This document shows, piece by piece, positions 24,633-33,926 of a stretch of DNA of 45,287 nucleotides. The position numbers and the translations under genes are program-made. Source of the stretch: an uncultured Pelagibacteraceae bacterium (GTDB lineage Bacteria > Pseudomonadota > Alphaproteobacteria > Pelagibacterales > Pelagibacteraceae); assembly GCA_902557235.1 (NCBI GenBank), contig CACDZR010000007.1, positions 1 through 45,287 of the forward strand, in the 5' to 3' direction. Numbering within the stretch: position 1 is the first letter of the stretch; every line of letters begins with the position of its first letter. The notes under the pieces were generated by a model. That model had not been told where the DNA came from and made no database searches. It was given only the letters and a program-made list of their open reading frames with translations.

Positions 24633-26560
24633 AATTTTTCTTTAATTTTTTTTACAATATTTTCAGTGTTTAATTTAAAATGATCATAAATTTTTTTATA
24701 TGGAGCGCTTTTTCCAAAGTCGTTAATTCCAAAATTTAACCCATTTGTTCCAGTATATTTTTTCCAATAATTTGTTTCAGAGGCTTCTATAGATACCACT
24801 AGTTCAGTTTCGCCTAATATTTTTTTTTTGTATTCTTCACTTTGATGATCAAATATTTTTTGACAAGGCATTGATATGATTTTGGAATAGATACCATCTG
24901 TGGCTAATTTATGACCCACATCATTTGCTAAACTTGTTTCAGACCCAGTTGCTAAAATCGTTACTCTTATATTATCTCCAGTTCTCAAAACTTCATAAGC
25001 ACCCAAAGACGATTTATTTTTGAGAGAATTTTCAAGTCTAATAGGATTGACATTCTGTCTGGTTAGTGAAATTACACTTGGGGTATTTTTACTTTCGAGA
25101 GCTAATTGCCAGCACTCAAAAGTTTCAATGGTATCTGAAGGTCTAAAAACGTTTAAATTCGGAATAGATCTTAAACTTGTTAATTGTTCAATAGGTTGAT
25201 GAGTAGGACCATCCTCACCTAAGCCAATAGAGTCATGAGTAAATACATATATAACTCTTTGTTTCATCATTGCAGCCAATCTGATAGAGGGTTTGCAATA
25301 GTCACTAAATATTAAAAATGTTCCACCATAGGGAATAAGACTACTGTGCAATGCTATTCCATTCATTACTCCACACATCGCGTGCTCTCTAACTCCATAA
25401 TGAATATAATTTCCAGAAAAATTACCTGGTTTAATTATTTTATGATCTTTAGTTTTAGTGTTATTTGATCCAGCTAAATCAGCTGAACCTCCAATTAAAT
25501 TAGGAAACTTTGCTACAATGTTTAAAAACATTTCAGATGATTTTCTTGTAGCAACCGGTTTTGTATTTTTAAAATATTCAACTTTTGCTTTTTCAATTAT
25601 TTTTTTTAATGAGTTTAAGCTTTTTAAATTTGAAATGTTTACTTTATTTTTCTGAGATTTTTGTGATGCTCTTTCCCCAATTTTTCTCCATTCACTTAAT
25701 AATTCAGCTGGAATCTTGAAAGGCTCATATTTCCACTTAAGTCTTTTTCTTACAAGTTTTATTTCCTCATCACCTAATGGGCTTCCATGCGATGATGCTT
25801 TACCACCTTTGTTTGGAGATCCAAAACCTATTGTAGTTTTACATGAAATTGCGATAGGTTTTTTTGATTTTTGTGCTTTTTTTAAAGCTTTAGATATTTC
25901 TTTATAATCATGACCATTAATTTTTAGGAAATCCCAACCATAACTCTTGAATCTTTTTTCATGATTATCTGAGACTGCTAAGTTAGTGGGTCCATCGATT
26001 GAGATAGAGTTATTGTCAAATAATAAAATAAGATTTTTTAATTTTAGATGTCCAGCTAAGCTCAATGCCTCATGGCTAATTCCTTCCATTAAGCATCCAT
26101 CGCCAGCGAGAACATAAGTTTTATGATTAATCTTTTTTATTCCTAATTGTTTTTTTAAAATTTCTTCTGATATTGCAAACCCAACTGCATTTGAGATTCC
26201 TTGTCCCAATGGACCTGTAGTAGTTTCGATACCAGTATTCGGATGATATTCAGGATGTCCTGCACATATGGATTTTAATTGTCTAAAGCTTTTAATATCA
26301 TTTAAAGAAACACTTTTGTAACCAGTCAAATAAAGAAGCGAGTAAAGTAACATCGATCCATGGCCAGCAGAAAGAACAAATCTATCTCTATTAATCCAGC
26401 TAGGATCTTTTGGATTAAATTTTAAAAAATCTTTAAAAAGTACCGTAGCAACATCAGCCATTCCCATGGGCATTCCAGGATGTCCCGAGTTTGCTTTTTG
26501 AACAGCATCAATTGAGAGAAATCTTATACAATTAGCTAATTCTTTATAAAGTTTATTCAA
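24629..26560 (-). CDS. tkt: Transketolase
   Basis: 643 residues. TPP-dependent motifs are [29 protein letters not shown], the TPP/magnesium motif [13 protein letters not shown] ending in DNN, HGSPLG, and GVREHAM with the catalytic glutamate. It exchanges two-carbon units between sugar phosphates. The start codon is TTG; it is supported by an AGGA ribosome binding site seven bases upstream, and the next ATG would cut off conserved N-terminal residues. It is first in the minus-strand array and diverges from the DUF4164-like gene across 53 bases that must hold both promoters. Confidence 0.96.
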   Translation of the reverse strand: MNKLYKELANCIRFLSIDAVQKANSGHPGMPMGMADVATVLFKDFLKFNPKDPSWINRDRFVLSAGHGSMLLYSLLYLTGYKSVSLNDIKSFRQLKSICAGHPEYHPNTGIETTTGPLGQGISNAVGFAISEEILKKQLGIKKINHKTYVLAGDGCLMEGISHEALSLAGHLKLKNLILLFDNNSISIDGPTNLAVSDNHEKRFKSYGWDFLKINGHDYKEISKALKKAQKSKKPIAISCKTTIGFGSPNKGGKASSHGSPLGDEEIKLVRKRLKWKYEPFKIPAELLSEWRKIGERASQKSQKNKVNISNLKSLNSLKKIIEKAKVEYFKNTKPVATRKSSEMFLNIVAKFPNLIGGSADLAGSNNTKTKDHKIIKPGNFSGNYIHYGVREHAMCGVMNGIALHSSLIPYGGTFLIFSDYCKPSIRLAAMMKQRVIYVFTHDSIGLGEDGPTHQPIEQLTSLRSIPNLNVFRPSDTIETFECWQLALESKNTPSVISLTRQNVNPIRLENSLKNKSSLGAYEVLRTGDNIRVTILATGSETSLANDVGHKLATDGIYSKIISMPCQKIFDHQSEEYKKKILGETELVVSIEASETNYWKKYTGTNGLNFGINDFGKSAPYKKIYDHFKLNTENIVKKIKEKL

Positions 26561-26613
26561 AATTATCCTGTCTAGACTTAGAAGATTCTATTTAATAATA
26601 TAAACATATATAT

Positions 26614-26937
26614 ATGAATTCTATTCTTGAAAAAGAAAAAAAGCTAAATTTAGCTTTGACTAAACTAAAAAGTTTGAATTTAGAAAATCCAGATATAAAA
26701 AAAAATATTGAAATTCTTGGCGAACAAAAAAATCAATTAGAAATTGAAAAATCTGAAATAGAGAAAAAATATAAAACTTTGGTAGATGAACATGATAATT
26801 TAACAAGAAAATTGCAGGAATTGGAAAACAAAGAAAAAATTGAAGAAAAAAAAAGATTAGAATTTTCAGAAAAAATAGATGAATTAAATCAAGAAACTAA
26901 TACTTTAATGGACGAAATTGATAAATGGCAAACGTAA
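26614..26937 (+). CDS. Small coiled-coil protein (DUF4164-like)
   Basis: 107 residues, almost entirely a charged coiled coil with Leu/Ile heptads (for example LNLALTKLKSLNLE, then KNQLEIEKSEIEKKYKTLVDEH). A gene of this type between tkt and zapA is usual in alphaproteobacteria, which supports the DUF4164-like label. No enzymatic motif is present. It overlaps zapA by 13 bases and is probably co-translated, so a structural role near the division apparatus is an inference from context only. Confidence 0.7.
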   Translation: MNSILEKEKKLNLALTKLKSLNLENPDIKKNIEILGEQKNQLEIEKSEIEKKYKTLVDEHDNLTRKLQELENKEKIEEKKRLEFSEKIDELNQETNTLMDEIDKWQT

Positions 26938-27368
26938 CTATAAAATTCAATGGTAAAGAGTTTTTGTTATCATGTGATGATGGACAAGAAGAACATCTTG
27001 AGGAGTTGTTAATTCAAATCAATCAAAAATTTAATGATTTAAAGAATGATTTAGGAAATATTGGTGAAAATAAACTTTTATTGATTACTGCAGTAAAAGT
27101 AATGGATGAATACTACGAAACTAAAAAAAAAGTTGAGCAAAAAAAAACAGAATTAAAAGAACTTTCAAATAAATTTAGAGAGTTAAAATCACTAGTTTAT
27201 GAATACAAAGACAGAAAAGAAGAAGAAATTAAAAATTTAAATAAAAATCATGTAGAATTAAAAGATGAAATTGAACTAAATCAAAAACATTATGAAAAGT
27301 TAATTGATGCTGCTGCTGATGAGATTTCAAATTTTGTTGAAAAAGCAAATATAGATAAAATATCTTAA
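26925..27368 (+). CDS. zapA: Cell division protein ZapA
   Basis: 147 residues. The N-terminal half (VTIKFNGKEFLLSCDDGQEEHLEELLIQINQKF, then NKLLLITAVKVMDEYYE) is the ZapA domain that binds FtsZ and bundles its filaments at midcell. The C-terminal half is a longer charged coiled coil than in E. coli ZapA (109 residues). It starts inside the DUF4164-like gene, and ygfA follows after 9 bases. No 6S RNA gene fits between zapA and ygfA, unlike the common proteobacterial arrangement. Confidence 0.9.
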   Translation: MANVTIKFNGKEFLLSCDDGQEEHLEELLIQINQKFNDLKNDLGNIGENKLLLITAVKVMDEYYETKKKVEQKKTELKELSNKFRELKSLVYEYKDRKEEEIKNLNKNHVELKDEIELNQKHYEKLIDAAADEISNFVEKANIDKIS

Positions 27369-27377
27369 TAGAATTTT

Positions 27378-27911
27378 GTGAACAAATCTCAAATTAGAAA
27401 AAAAATACTAAAGATAAGAAAACAAAAGAAGATTAAAAAATTTGTTTTTAATTTTGATTTAATTTTGGATATTTTAAAAAAAAAGAAAGTTTCAGGCAGA
27501 ATTCTTGGTGGTTACTACCCTTATAATTATGAAATAGATATTTTACAAATCTTAGAAAAGTTTGAGCAAAAAAAATTCATTATAACATTACCAAAAATAA
27601 AGAAAAATTCGCAAATGGACTTCTTTCAATGGTCAAAAAATGATCCTTTATCAATTAATAAATTTGGAATTCCAGAACCAATTTCTAAAGTGGTAAAATA
27701 CCCAGATGTTTTATTAGTACCACTTTTAGCTTTTGACAAAAATTTCAATAGGATTGGTTACGGTGGAGGGTTCTACGATCGGTATATTAAGAAAATTAGA
27801 AAACGAAAAAAGGTTTTAACGATTGGATTTGCTTACTCTTTTCAAAAAGTAAAAAAAATACCAACTAATAATTATGATATTAAGTTAGATTTTATTATAA
27901 CAAATAAATAA
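27378..27911 (+). CDS. ygfA: 5-formyltetrahydrofolate cyclo-ligase
   Basis: 177 residues with a GTG start. The family's C-terminal signature VPLLAFDKNFNRIGYGGGFYDRYI (about 115-138) is clear, and GGYYPYNYEIDI (about 41-52) marks the substrate pocket. The enzyme uses ATP to turn 5-formyl-THF into 5,10-methenyl-THF, recycling folate. It lies between zapA and the ymdB-like gene in the usual proteobacterial zapA-ygfA order. It is very Lys-rich, in line with the A+T-rich genome. Confidence 0.93.
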   Translation: MNKSQIRKKILKIRKQKKIKKFVFNFDLILDILKKKKVSGRILGGYYPYNYEIDILQILEKFEQKKFIITLPKIKKNSQMDFFQWSKNDPLSINKFGIPEPISKVVKYPDVLLVPLLAFDKNFNRIGYGGGFYDRYIKKIRKRKKVLTIGFAYSFQKVKKIPTNNYDIKLDFIITNK

Positions 27912-27917
27912 TTTTTT

Positions 27918-28721
27918 ATGAAAATTTTATTTTTAGGCGATGTTGTTGGATCATCTGGATGTAGAAAGATAACTAATGATTTATCAAGTCAGATTAAAAA
28001 AAATAAGATTGATTTTGTAATCATAAATGGTGAAAACGCTGACGATACTGGTGTTGGTTTGACCAAAGAAATTTGTAAAGATTTTTTTGATAATGGAGTT
28101 AATGTTATTACAACTGGAAACCATGTTTGGGATCAAAAAGAAATAATGAATTTTATTGATAATGAAAACAGACTATTAAGACCAAAAAATTTATTTGAAC
28201 CTGCTCCTGGTAAAGGATTTGAGATTTATAAAACAAAAAAAAATTACAAGATAGGAGTTTTAAATTTGATGGGAAATGTTTTTATGAAAAAGTGCGAGGA
28301 TGTTTTTAAAATATCAAAAGAATTTTTAGAAAAATATGATCTGAAAAAAGATTATGATTTTCTAATTGTTGATTTCCATGGAGAAATAACAAGCGAAAAA
28401 AATGCAATTGGTCATTATTTTGATGGAAAAGCAACACTCGTTATTGGAACCCACACTCACATACCCACTAATGATGCAAGAGTTTTAAAAAATGGCACTG
28501 CTTATCAGACTGATGCAGGTATGTGCGGAGATTACGATTCAGTTATAGGAATGAATAAAGATAATTCTCTTAATAGATTTATGAAAAAAGATTCTATTAA
28601 ACATTTTCCAGCTGTTGGAGAGGCTTCTTTGAGTGGAGTTATAGTAAATTGTAATTTAGAAACAGGCTTAGCAGATAGTGTTGAAAGTTATATATTTGGA
28701 GGTCTTTTAAAAAATACTTAA
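27918..28721 (+). CDS. ymdB: TIGR00282/YmdB-family metallophosphoesterase
   Basis: 267 residues. Binuclear metal-site motifs are LFLGDVVGSSG (D8), INGENADDTGVGLT, TGNHVWDQKEI, VDFHGEITSEKNA and GTHTHIPTNDARVL, followed by TDAGMCGDYDSVIGM. This family hydrolyses 2',3'-cyclic nucleotides in vitro; in Bacillus it affects RNA turnover and multicellular behaviour. The physiological role in this organism is unknown. It lies between ygfA (6-base gap) and yebC (6-base gap), as in many alphaproteobacteria. Confidence 0.92.
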   Translation: MKILFLGDVVGSSGCRKITNDLSSQIKKNKIDFVIINGENADDTGVGLTKEICKDFFDNGVNVITTGNHVWDQKEIMNFIDNENRLLRPKNLFEPAPGKGFEIYKTKKNYKIGVLNLMGNVFMKKCEDVFKISKEFLEKYDLKKDYDFLIVDFHGEITSEKNAIGHYFDGKATLVIGTHTHIPTNDARVLKNGTAYQTDAGMCGDYDSVIGMNKDNSLNRFMKKDSIKHFPAVGEASLSGVIVNCNLETGLADSVESYIFGGLLKNT

Positions 28722-28727
28722 TTTTTT

Positions 28728-29450
28728 ATGGCAGGACATTCTCATTGGGCAGGTATAAAACACAAAAAAGGTAAAGCTGATAAAGAAAGATCAAAAATTT
28801 TTTCCAAACTATCTAAAGAGATTACAGTTGCGGCTAAGTTAGGAGATAAAGATCCAGCTATGAACCCAAGATTACGTTCCGCTATTCAAGCTGCAAGGTC
28901 AGCAAATATGCCAAAAGATAATATAACTAGAGCTATCGATAAGTCTTCAATAAGTAATCAGTCAAATTTTGAAAATTTGAGATATGAAGGCTTTGGACCT
29001 GAAAAAGTTGCTGTCATCATTGAAACTTTGACTGATAACAAAAACCGAACCGCTTCCAATATAAGAACAATTTTTCAAAAATCAGGGGGAAGCCTCGGAA
29101 CTCAAGGCTCAGCATCACATAACTTCAGTCAATTGGGTGTAATTAAAATTGATAAAAATGAAATTTCAGATGAAGATATATTAGAACTCGCTATTGATGC
29201 AGGTGCAAATGAGTGTAAGTCGAATAAAGGATTTCATGAGATACAATGTTCAATGAATGATATCTATAATGTTAAAAAAGAGTTAGAGAAAAAAATAGGC
29301 AATTTTATTTCAACAGGAATAGAGTGGGTACCTTTAAATGCTGTTGAAATTCCAAAAGAGAGAAAAGAGGAATTGATTAATTTTTTTGAGACATTAGAAG
29401 AGGATGATGATGTACAAAATATTTATTCAAATGTTAAATTTTTAAAATAG
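28728..29450 (+). CDS. yebC: YebC/PmpR-family transcriptional regulator (also linked to translation)
   Basis: 240 residues, a standard YebC protein: MAGHSHWAGIKHKKGKADKERSKIFSKL at the start, then DPAMNPRLRSAIQAARSANMPKDNI and YEGFGPEKVAVIIETLTDNKNRT. The three-domain fold is known as a DNA-binding regulator, and some members act at stalled ribosomes. It is commonly found just ahead of ruvC, and here a RuvC-like gene follows after 9 bases. Confidence 0.96.
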   Translation: MAGHSHWAGIKHKKGKADKERSKIFSKLSKEITVAAKLGDKDPAMNPRLRSAIQAARSANMPKDNITRAIDKSSISNQSNFENLRYEGFGPEKVAVIIETLTDNKNRTASNIRTIFQKSGGSLGTQGSASHNFSQLGVIKIDKNEISDEDILELAIDAGANECKSNKGFHEIQCSMNDIYNVKKELEKKIGNFISTGIEWVPLNAVEIPKERKEELINFFETLEEDDDVQNIYSNVKFLK

Positions 29451-29459
29451 ATATAAAAT

Positions 29460-29954
29460 ATGCTTATAATTGGTATAGATCCAGGTATTTCAGGCTCGAT
29501 TTGTTTTTTTGAAGATGGAAAAATTCTTGAAGTAATTGAAATGCCAGTCATGACTGAAGGTAAAAAAAATAAAAAACAGGTTAATGGTGCTCAAATTTAT
29601 AACGAATTTTTAAAAAGAATTAATAAAAAAAAAGATGATGAAGTAAGAGTGGTGATAGAACAAGTTTCTGCTATGCCGGGGCAGGGCGTAACAAGTATGT
29701 TTAATTTTGGTCAATCTTTTGGGATTTTAAAAGGAATATGTTCCGCAATGCAATTACCAATGTTTTTTGTTAGACCAGCTAAATGGAAAAAATATTTTAA
29801 TTTAATTAATTCTCAAAAAGATGCTAGTAGGACAAGAGCAATTGAAATATTTCCTTATTTTTCAACACAACTCTCAAAAAAAAAAGACTCTAACAAAGCT
29901 GATGCTATTTTAATTGCGAGTTTTTACCATGAAACTTACCAAAAAGATGATTAA
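29460..29954 (+). CDS. RuvC-like Holliday-junction nuclease (phage/divergent type)
   Basis: 164 residues with an RNase H-fold nuclease pattern: GIDPG (D7), VVIEQV (E67) and the C-terminal DSNKADAILIA (D143, D148). The central AMPGQGVTSMFNFGQSFGIL and VRPAKWKKYF segments look like phage-type RuvC-like resolvases rather than the bacterial RuvC (which has GLRRTGWGVI-type residues near the start). It sits exactly at the usual ruvC place behind yebC, but ruvA and ruvB do not follow; tolQ does. It is probably a structure-specific endonuclease for four-way junctions. Whether it replaces canonical RuvC is an inference. Confidence 0.8.
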   Translation: MLIIGIDPGISGSICFFEDGKILEVIEMPVMTEGKKNKKQVNGAQIYNEFLKRINKKKDDEVRVVIEQVSAMPGQGVTSMFNFGQSFGILKGICSAMQLPMFFVRPAKWKKYFNLINSQKDASRTRAIEIFPYFSTQLSKKKDSNKADAILIASFYHETYQKDD

Positions 29955-30006
29955 TCCTAGATTTTTAAAGTCAAATTCATGACACATTTAAGTGTGAGAA
30001 GACCCT

Positions 30007-30681
30007 ATGGAAGCTGATATTTCATCGCAAGCGGTTGGACTTGCATCAAGTGCTGACTTTTCACTTATGAACTTATTCATAAGAGCTGATATAATTGTTA
30101 AATCAGTCATTATCATTCTTATTGCATGTTCAGTTTATTCATGGGCAATAATCATTGAAAAATTTAAATTATTTAAAAAAATAAATCAAAGTTCAGAAGA
30201 ATTTGAAACAAAGTTTTGGAACTCGAAATCTGCAGAGTCTTTTTATAATAATCTTCCAGGAAATATTAATGATCCAATGGCCCTTATTTTTAAAGATGCT
30301 ATGCAAAATCTTCTTAAAAGAAGATCTAAGACAGATTTGAATGCTAGAATGACTTCAATGTTAGAGACCGGGATAGAGAAACAAATGTCTAAAATTACAA
30401 AAGGATTTACTTTTTTAGCAACTGTTGGATCAACGGCACCTTTTATAGGACTATTCGGAACTGTTTGGGGTATAATGAATTCTTTTCAATCTATTGCAAT
30501 TTCAAGAAATACTAGTTTAGCGATTGTAGCCCCTGGAATTGCAGAAGCTCTTTTCGCTACAGCATTAGGTTTGTTGGCAGCTATTCCTGCAGTAATTGCT
30601 TACAACAAATTTAACAATGACTCCTTGAAATATTCACAAAAGTTAGAAAACTTTTCTAAAAGATTCTTAACAATTATTTAG
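30007..30681 (+). CDS. tolQ: Tol-Pal system proton-channel subunit TolQ
   Basis: 224 residues. An N-terminal helix (about 30-50, VKSVIIILIACSVYSWAIII) is followed by a cytoplasmic loop and two further helices around TFLATVGSTAPFIGLFGTVWGIMNSF and VAPGIAEALFATALGLLAAIPAVIAYN, the MotA/TolQ/ExbB hallmark. With TolR it uses the proton-motive force to energise TolA. It is first in tolQ-tolR-tolA-tolB-pal. ybgC, often present just upstream in other proteobacteria, is absent here. TolR follows after one base. Confidence 0.96.
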   Translation: MEADISSQAVGLASSADFSLMNLFIRADIIVKSVIIILIACSVYSWAIIIEKFKLFKKINQSSEEFETKFWNSKSAESFYNNLPGNINDPMALIFKDAMQNLLKRRSKTDLNARMTSMLETGIEKQMSKITKGFTFLATVGSTAPFIGLFGTVWGIMNSFQSIAISRNTSLAIVAPGIAEALFATALGLLAAIPAVIAYNKFNNDSLKYSQKLENFSKRFLTII

Positions 30682-30682
30682 A

Positions 30683-31099
30683 ATGGCATTTAAGTTTAAT
30701 CGTTCATCTAAGGAACCAATGAGTGAAATAAATGTGACACCATTTGTAGATGTGATGTTAGTCTTATTAATTATCTTTATGGTGACAGCACCTTTGTTAA
30801 CTGTAGGAGTTCAAGTAGACTTACCGGAAAGTTCAGCTGACTCTCTTCCAGAGGAGCAAGAACCTTTAACCTTAACTATAAATTCAAAAGGTGAAATTTT
30901 TATACAGGAGTCAAAAGTTGAGTATGAAAAAATTATTGCAAAAGTTTTAGCTGTCTCAAAAAATCGAACTGATACAAGAATATACGTGAGAGGGGATAAA
31001 ACTATAAATTATGGTAGAGTTCTTGAAATTATGGGTTTACTTTCAGGTTCAGGATTTACGAAAGTAGCTTTAATTTCAGAACCGTACAAAGAGAGGTAA
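30683..31099 (+). CDS. tolR: Tol-Pal system protein TolR
   Basis: 138 residues. One N-terminal transmembrane helix carries the proton-binding aspartate in INVTPFVDVMLVLLIIFMV (about 17-35), followed by a periplasmic domain with VDLPESSAD and the peptidoglycan-interacting C-terminus. It partners TolQ in the inner membrane and couples proton flow to TolA movement during outer-membrane constriction. tolA follows after a 7-base gap. Confidence 0.96.
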   Translation: MAFKFNRSSKEPMSEINVTPFVDVMLVLLIIFMVTAPLLTVGVQVDLPESSADSLPEEQEPLTLTINSKGEIFIQESKVEYEKIIAKVLAVSKNRTDTRIYVRGDKTINYGRVLEIMGLLSGSGFTKVALISEPYKER

Positions 31100-31106
31100 T
31101 TTTTTT

Positions 31107-31916
31107 GTGAATAGGAGTATTGCAATTTCCTCTGTTTTACACCTATTTGTTATTCTTTTAACAGCAATGAGCCTTCCTTTTTTAGCAAAAAAACCAATTG
31201 ATCTTCCGCCGATTGTTTCGGTAGAATTAATTCAAATAACTGAAAAAACAAATATCCCATTTGCACCTAAGGCAAAAAAAATAATTGAAAAAGTTAAAGA
31301 AAAAGAAAAAAAACTAGTATCAGAGCAAGCTCCACCTAAAAAAGTTAAGAAAATTAAGCCTGATGCTGTTCCGATGCCAGAGGATAAAGTAAAGAAAGTT
31401 GAAAAAATAAAAGAGGATAAACAAAACCCTGAAAAAATTGACAATGAGGTAAAACAAGTATCTGAATTTGAAAAAGAGGAATTATTTGATCCAAATAATA
31501 TTGCAGCCTTAATTGATAAATCTAAAGAGAGTAAAGCGGAAACCCAAAAGAAAAATCCAGATTTAAGTCAAGATCAAAATAAAAATTTTGAGAATACAGG
31601 GTTATCCTTAAGTGAGGAAGATGCACTTAAAGCACAAATTTTTGGTTGTTGGAGTATCCCACTTGGATTACCATATAATGAAAATTTACTTGTTAGAATA
31701 AAACTCGAATTGGAACCTGATGGATCAGTAATTAAGTCAGAAATTTTAGATCATGCAAGAATGAATAAACCAGGACAAGGCTTTTACAAAGTATTGGCAG
31801 AAAGTGCTTTAAGAGCCATTAAATTGTGTCAGCCTTTAAGAGTTCCTAGCACTGGTTATGAAAGATGGAAAGAATTACAGTTGAATTTTGATGCAAGAGA
31901 AATGTTAGAAGGTTAA
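31107..31916 (+). CDS. tolA: Tol-Pal system protein TolA
   Basis: 269 residues with a GTG start. An N-terminal transmembrane helix (about 5-25) is followed by a Lys/Glu/Pro-rich periplasmic spacer (about 50-165) and a globular C-terminal domain with GCWSIPLGL and KLCQPLR, whose two cysteines are the usual disulfide pair of TolA domain III. It spans the periplasm and contacts Pal and TolB. The spacer is short and much more charged than in E. coli TolA. tolB starts 16 bases downstream. Confidence 0.9.
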   Translation: MNRSIAISSVLHLFVILLTAMSLPFLAKKPIDLPPIVSVELIQITEKTNIPFAPKAKKIIEKVKEKEKKLVSEQAPPKKVKKIKPDAVPMPEDKVKKVEKIKEDKQNPEKIDNEVKQVSEFEKEELFDPNNIAALIDKSKESKAETQKKNPDLSQDQNKNFENTGLSLSEEDALKAQIFGCWSIPLGLPYNENLLVRIKLELEPDGSVIKSEILDHARMNKPGQGFYKVLAESALRAIKLCQPLRVPSTGYERWKELQLNFDAREMLEG

Positions 31917-31932
31917 TATAACTTTTAAAATA

Positions 31933-33273
31933 ATGAAAAATTTTATAATAACTTTGATAATAATCTTAATACCAGTTAAATCGTTTGGTTTAATAGAGGT
32001 AGATATAACTAGGGGTAATTTAAACCCATTACCTGTTGCAGTCTCTCCATTATCTATTGATGAAGAATCAAGAAAAAATTTTGAGAAAATTCTAAAAAAG
32101 AAAAATATCGGTTCAGAAATATCCTCAATTGTAGAAAATAATTTAAAAGTTTCAGGTTTATTTAATCCATTAAATAAAGATGCGTTTTTGCAAGAACCAG
32201 ACATTGCAAACTTAAAGCCTAGATTTGAAGATTGGAACTTAATTAAAGCTCAGGCTTTAATCACAGGAAAAGTTAGTTATGTAGAAGAAAAACTAAGAGT
32301 AGAGTTCAGATTGTGGGATGTGCTTGCAGGAAAAGAAATGATGGCACTTGCTTTTACAACTGTTCCAAATAACTGGAGACGCGTTGGCCATATCATTACA
32401 GATAAAGTCTATGAAAGATTGACTGGTGAAAGAGGTTATTTTGATACTAGAATAATTTATGTTGCAGAGGAGGGACCTAAAACTCAAAGAGTAAAAAAAT
32501 TAGCTATAATGGACCAAGATGGTGCTAACAATAAATTTTTGACATTAGGAAACGAACTTGTTTTAACTCCAAGATTTAATCCAACAAGTCAAATGGTAAC
32601 TTATCTCTCATATTTTAGAAATTTACCGAGAGTTTATTTGTTAGATATTGAAACAGGCACTCAAGAAGTTGTGGGAGATTTTCCTGGCATGACTTTTGCA
32701 CCAAGATTTTCTCCAGATGGAAAAAAAATAATTATGAGTTTTGCTAAGGATGGTAATTCTGAAATTTACACAATGGACCTAGAGAATAGAATAGTGGAAA
32801 AAATTACAAATCATCCATCTATAGATACATCGCCTTCTTATTCCCCAGATGGAAAATTTATTTCTTTTAATTCTGACAGAAGTGGTTATCAACAAATATA
32901 TGTGATGAAGAGTGATGGGAGTAATGTTAAAAGAATATCTTTTGGCAAAGGAATTTACGGCACTCCAGTTTGGTCTCCTAGAGGAGATCTAATAGCATTT
33001 ACAAAATTACATAAAGGAAAATTTTATATTGGTGTAATGAGAACTGACGGAAGTGGCGAAAGATTATTAACTGAAAATTTTTATCAAGAGGCTCCATCGT
33101 GGTCTCCTAATGGTAGAGTATTGATTTTTTATAGGGAGACTAAAACGGACTCTAAAGGAAAGGGTTTTTCTGCAAAATTATGGTCTATAGATTTAACAGG
33201 CTATAATGAGAGACAGGTTCCTACTCCAACTGACGGATCAGACCCATCATGGTCATCTTTATTAAGTAATTAA
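31933..33273 (+). CDS. tolB: Tol-Pal system periplasmic protein TolB
   Basis: 446 residues. A signal peptide (about 1-19, ending VKSFG) is followed by an N-terminal domain and a six-bladed beta-propeller with repeated [28 protein letters not shown] and [10 protein letters not shown] motifs. TolB sits in the periplasm and exchanges between Pal and TolA. It follows tolA after 16 bases. The 86-base gap before pal is wide for this genome and carries a candidate promoter. Confidence 0.96.
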   Translation: MKNFIITLIIILIPVKSFGLIEVDITRGNLNPLPVAVSPLSIDEESRKNFEKILKKKNIGSEISSIVENNLKVSGLFNPLNKDAFLQEPDIANLKPRFEDWNLIKAQALITGKVSYVEEKLRVEFRLWDVLAGKEMMALAFTTVPNNWRRVGHIITDKVYERLTGERGYFDTRIIYVAEEGPKTQRVKKLAIMDQDGANNKFLTLGNELVLTPRFNPTSQMVTYLSYFRNLPRVYLLDIETGTQEVVGDFPGMTFAPRFSPDGKKIIMSFAKDGNSEIYTMDLENRIVEKITNHPSIDTSPSYSPDGKFISFNSDRSGYQQIYVMKSDGSNVKRISFGKGIYGTPVWSPRGDLIAFTKLHKGKFYIGVMRTDGSGERLLTENFYQEAPSWSPNGRVLIFYRETKTDSKGKGFSAKLWSIDLTGYNERQVPTPTDGSDPSWSSLLSN

Positions 33274-33285
33274 TAATTAATTAGC

Positions 33286-33314
33286 TTGATTTTTAGCCTT
33301 GAAAGATCTAATTA
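33286..33314 (+). promoter_or_regulatory. Candidate promoter upstream of pal
   Basis: TTGATT at 33286-33291 and TAATTA at 33309-33314 are spaced by 17 bases, giving a leader of about 40 bases before the pal start. The tolB-pal gap is one of the few non-trivial spacings inside this cluster, so separate high-level transcription of pal is plausible. Base composition keeps confidence low. Confidence 0.3.
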
Positions 33315-33348
33315 GTTGTGAAAAACTAAGACTAAAGAAATATTGATC

Positions 33349-33354
33349 AAGGAG
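33349..33354 (+). promoter_or_regulatory. Strong Shine-Dalgarno site of pal
   Basis: A perfect AAGGAG lies five bases before the pal ATG at 33360. Most genes in this window have weak or no such sites because they are coupled to upstream genes, so this one fits strong independent translation of an abundant lipoprotein and fixes the start. Confidence 0.75.
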
Positions 33355-33359
33355 TAATA

Positions 33360-33839
33360 ATGAAATTAAACAAAATTCTAAAAAATGGATTTTTAATAGT
33401 AGTTGCGTGTTTAGCACTTTCTGCATGTGCCACATCGAAAAAGTCTACTGGGCAGATGCAAGGTGATGTTTATACAGGAACAGATACAGTTGAATATTTA
33501 GCTTCAGGTGTTCCAGACAGAGTATTTTTTGCAACTAACGAGTCAGTATTAACTACAGCTTCTAGAGAAACTCTTAGAAAACAAGCTGCATGGTTAAGAA
33601 AAAATTCTAAAATTACAATTGTTTTAGAAGGACATGCTGATGAAAGAGGAACAAGAGAATATAACTTAGCATTAGGTGAGAGAAGAGCTAATGCAGCTAA
33701 AGATTATTTAATGACTTACGGAATATCTTCAGACAGAATTTCAGTTTTAAGTTATGGTAAAGAAAGACCTGTCGACTCTGGGTCAAACCCATTAGCTTGG
33801 TCAAAAAATAGAAGATCTGTAACAGTTAAAGCAAATTAA
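33360..33839 (+). CDS. pal: Peptidoglycan-associated lipoprotein Pal
   Basis: 159 residues. The signal sequence ends in the lipobox LSAC, giving acylated C23. The C-terminal OmpA-like domain has VFFATNESVLT, LEGHADERGTREYNLALGERRANAAKDYL (peptidoglycan/diaminopimelate binding) and SYGKERPVDSG. Pal anchors the outer membrane to peptidoglycan and binds TolA/TolB. It has its own candidate promoter, a strong ribosome binding site and a clear downstream terminator. Confidence 0.97.
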   Translation: MKLNKILKNGFLIVVACLALSACATSKKSTGQMQGDVYTGTDTVEYLASGVPDRVFFATNESVLTTASRETLRKQAAWLRKNSKITIVLEGHADERGTREYNLALGERRANAAKDYLMTYGISSDRISVLSYGKERPVDSGSNPLAWSKNRRSVTVKAN

Positions 33840-33857
33840 AATATTTAATTAATATTT

Positions 33858-33898
33858 AAGACCTCTTAAATTATAACGATTTAAGAGGTCTTTTTTTT
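33858..33898 (+). terminator. Rho-independent terminator after pal
   Basis: A 13-base-pair stem (33858-33870 with 33880-33892) around a 9-base loop, containing GACCTCTT/AAGAGGTC, runs straight into a tract of eight T. It is the clearest terminator in the window and ends the tol-pal unit. Confidence 0.9.
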
Positions 33899-33926
33899 GC
33901 CATTATTTTAGACATAACCTAATTAG

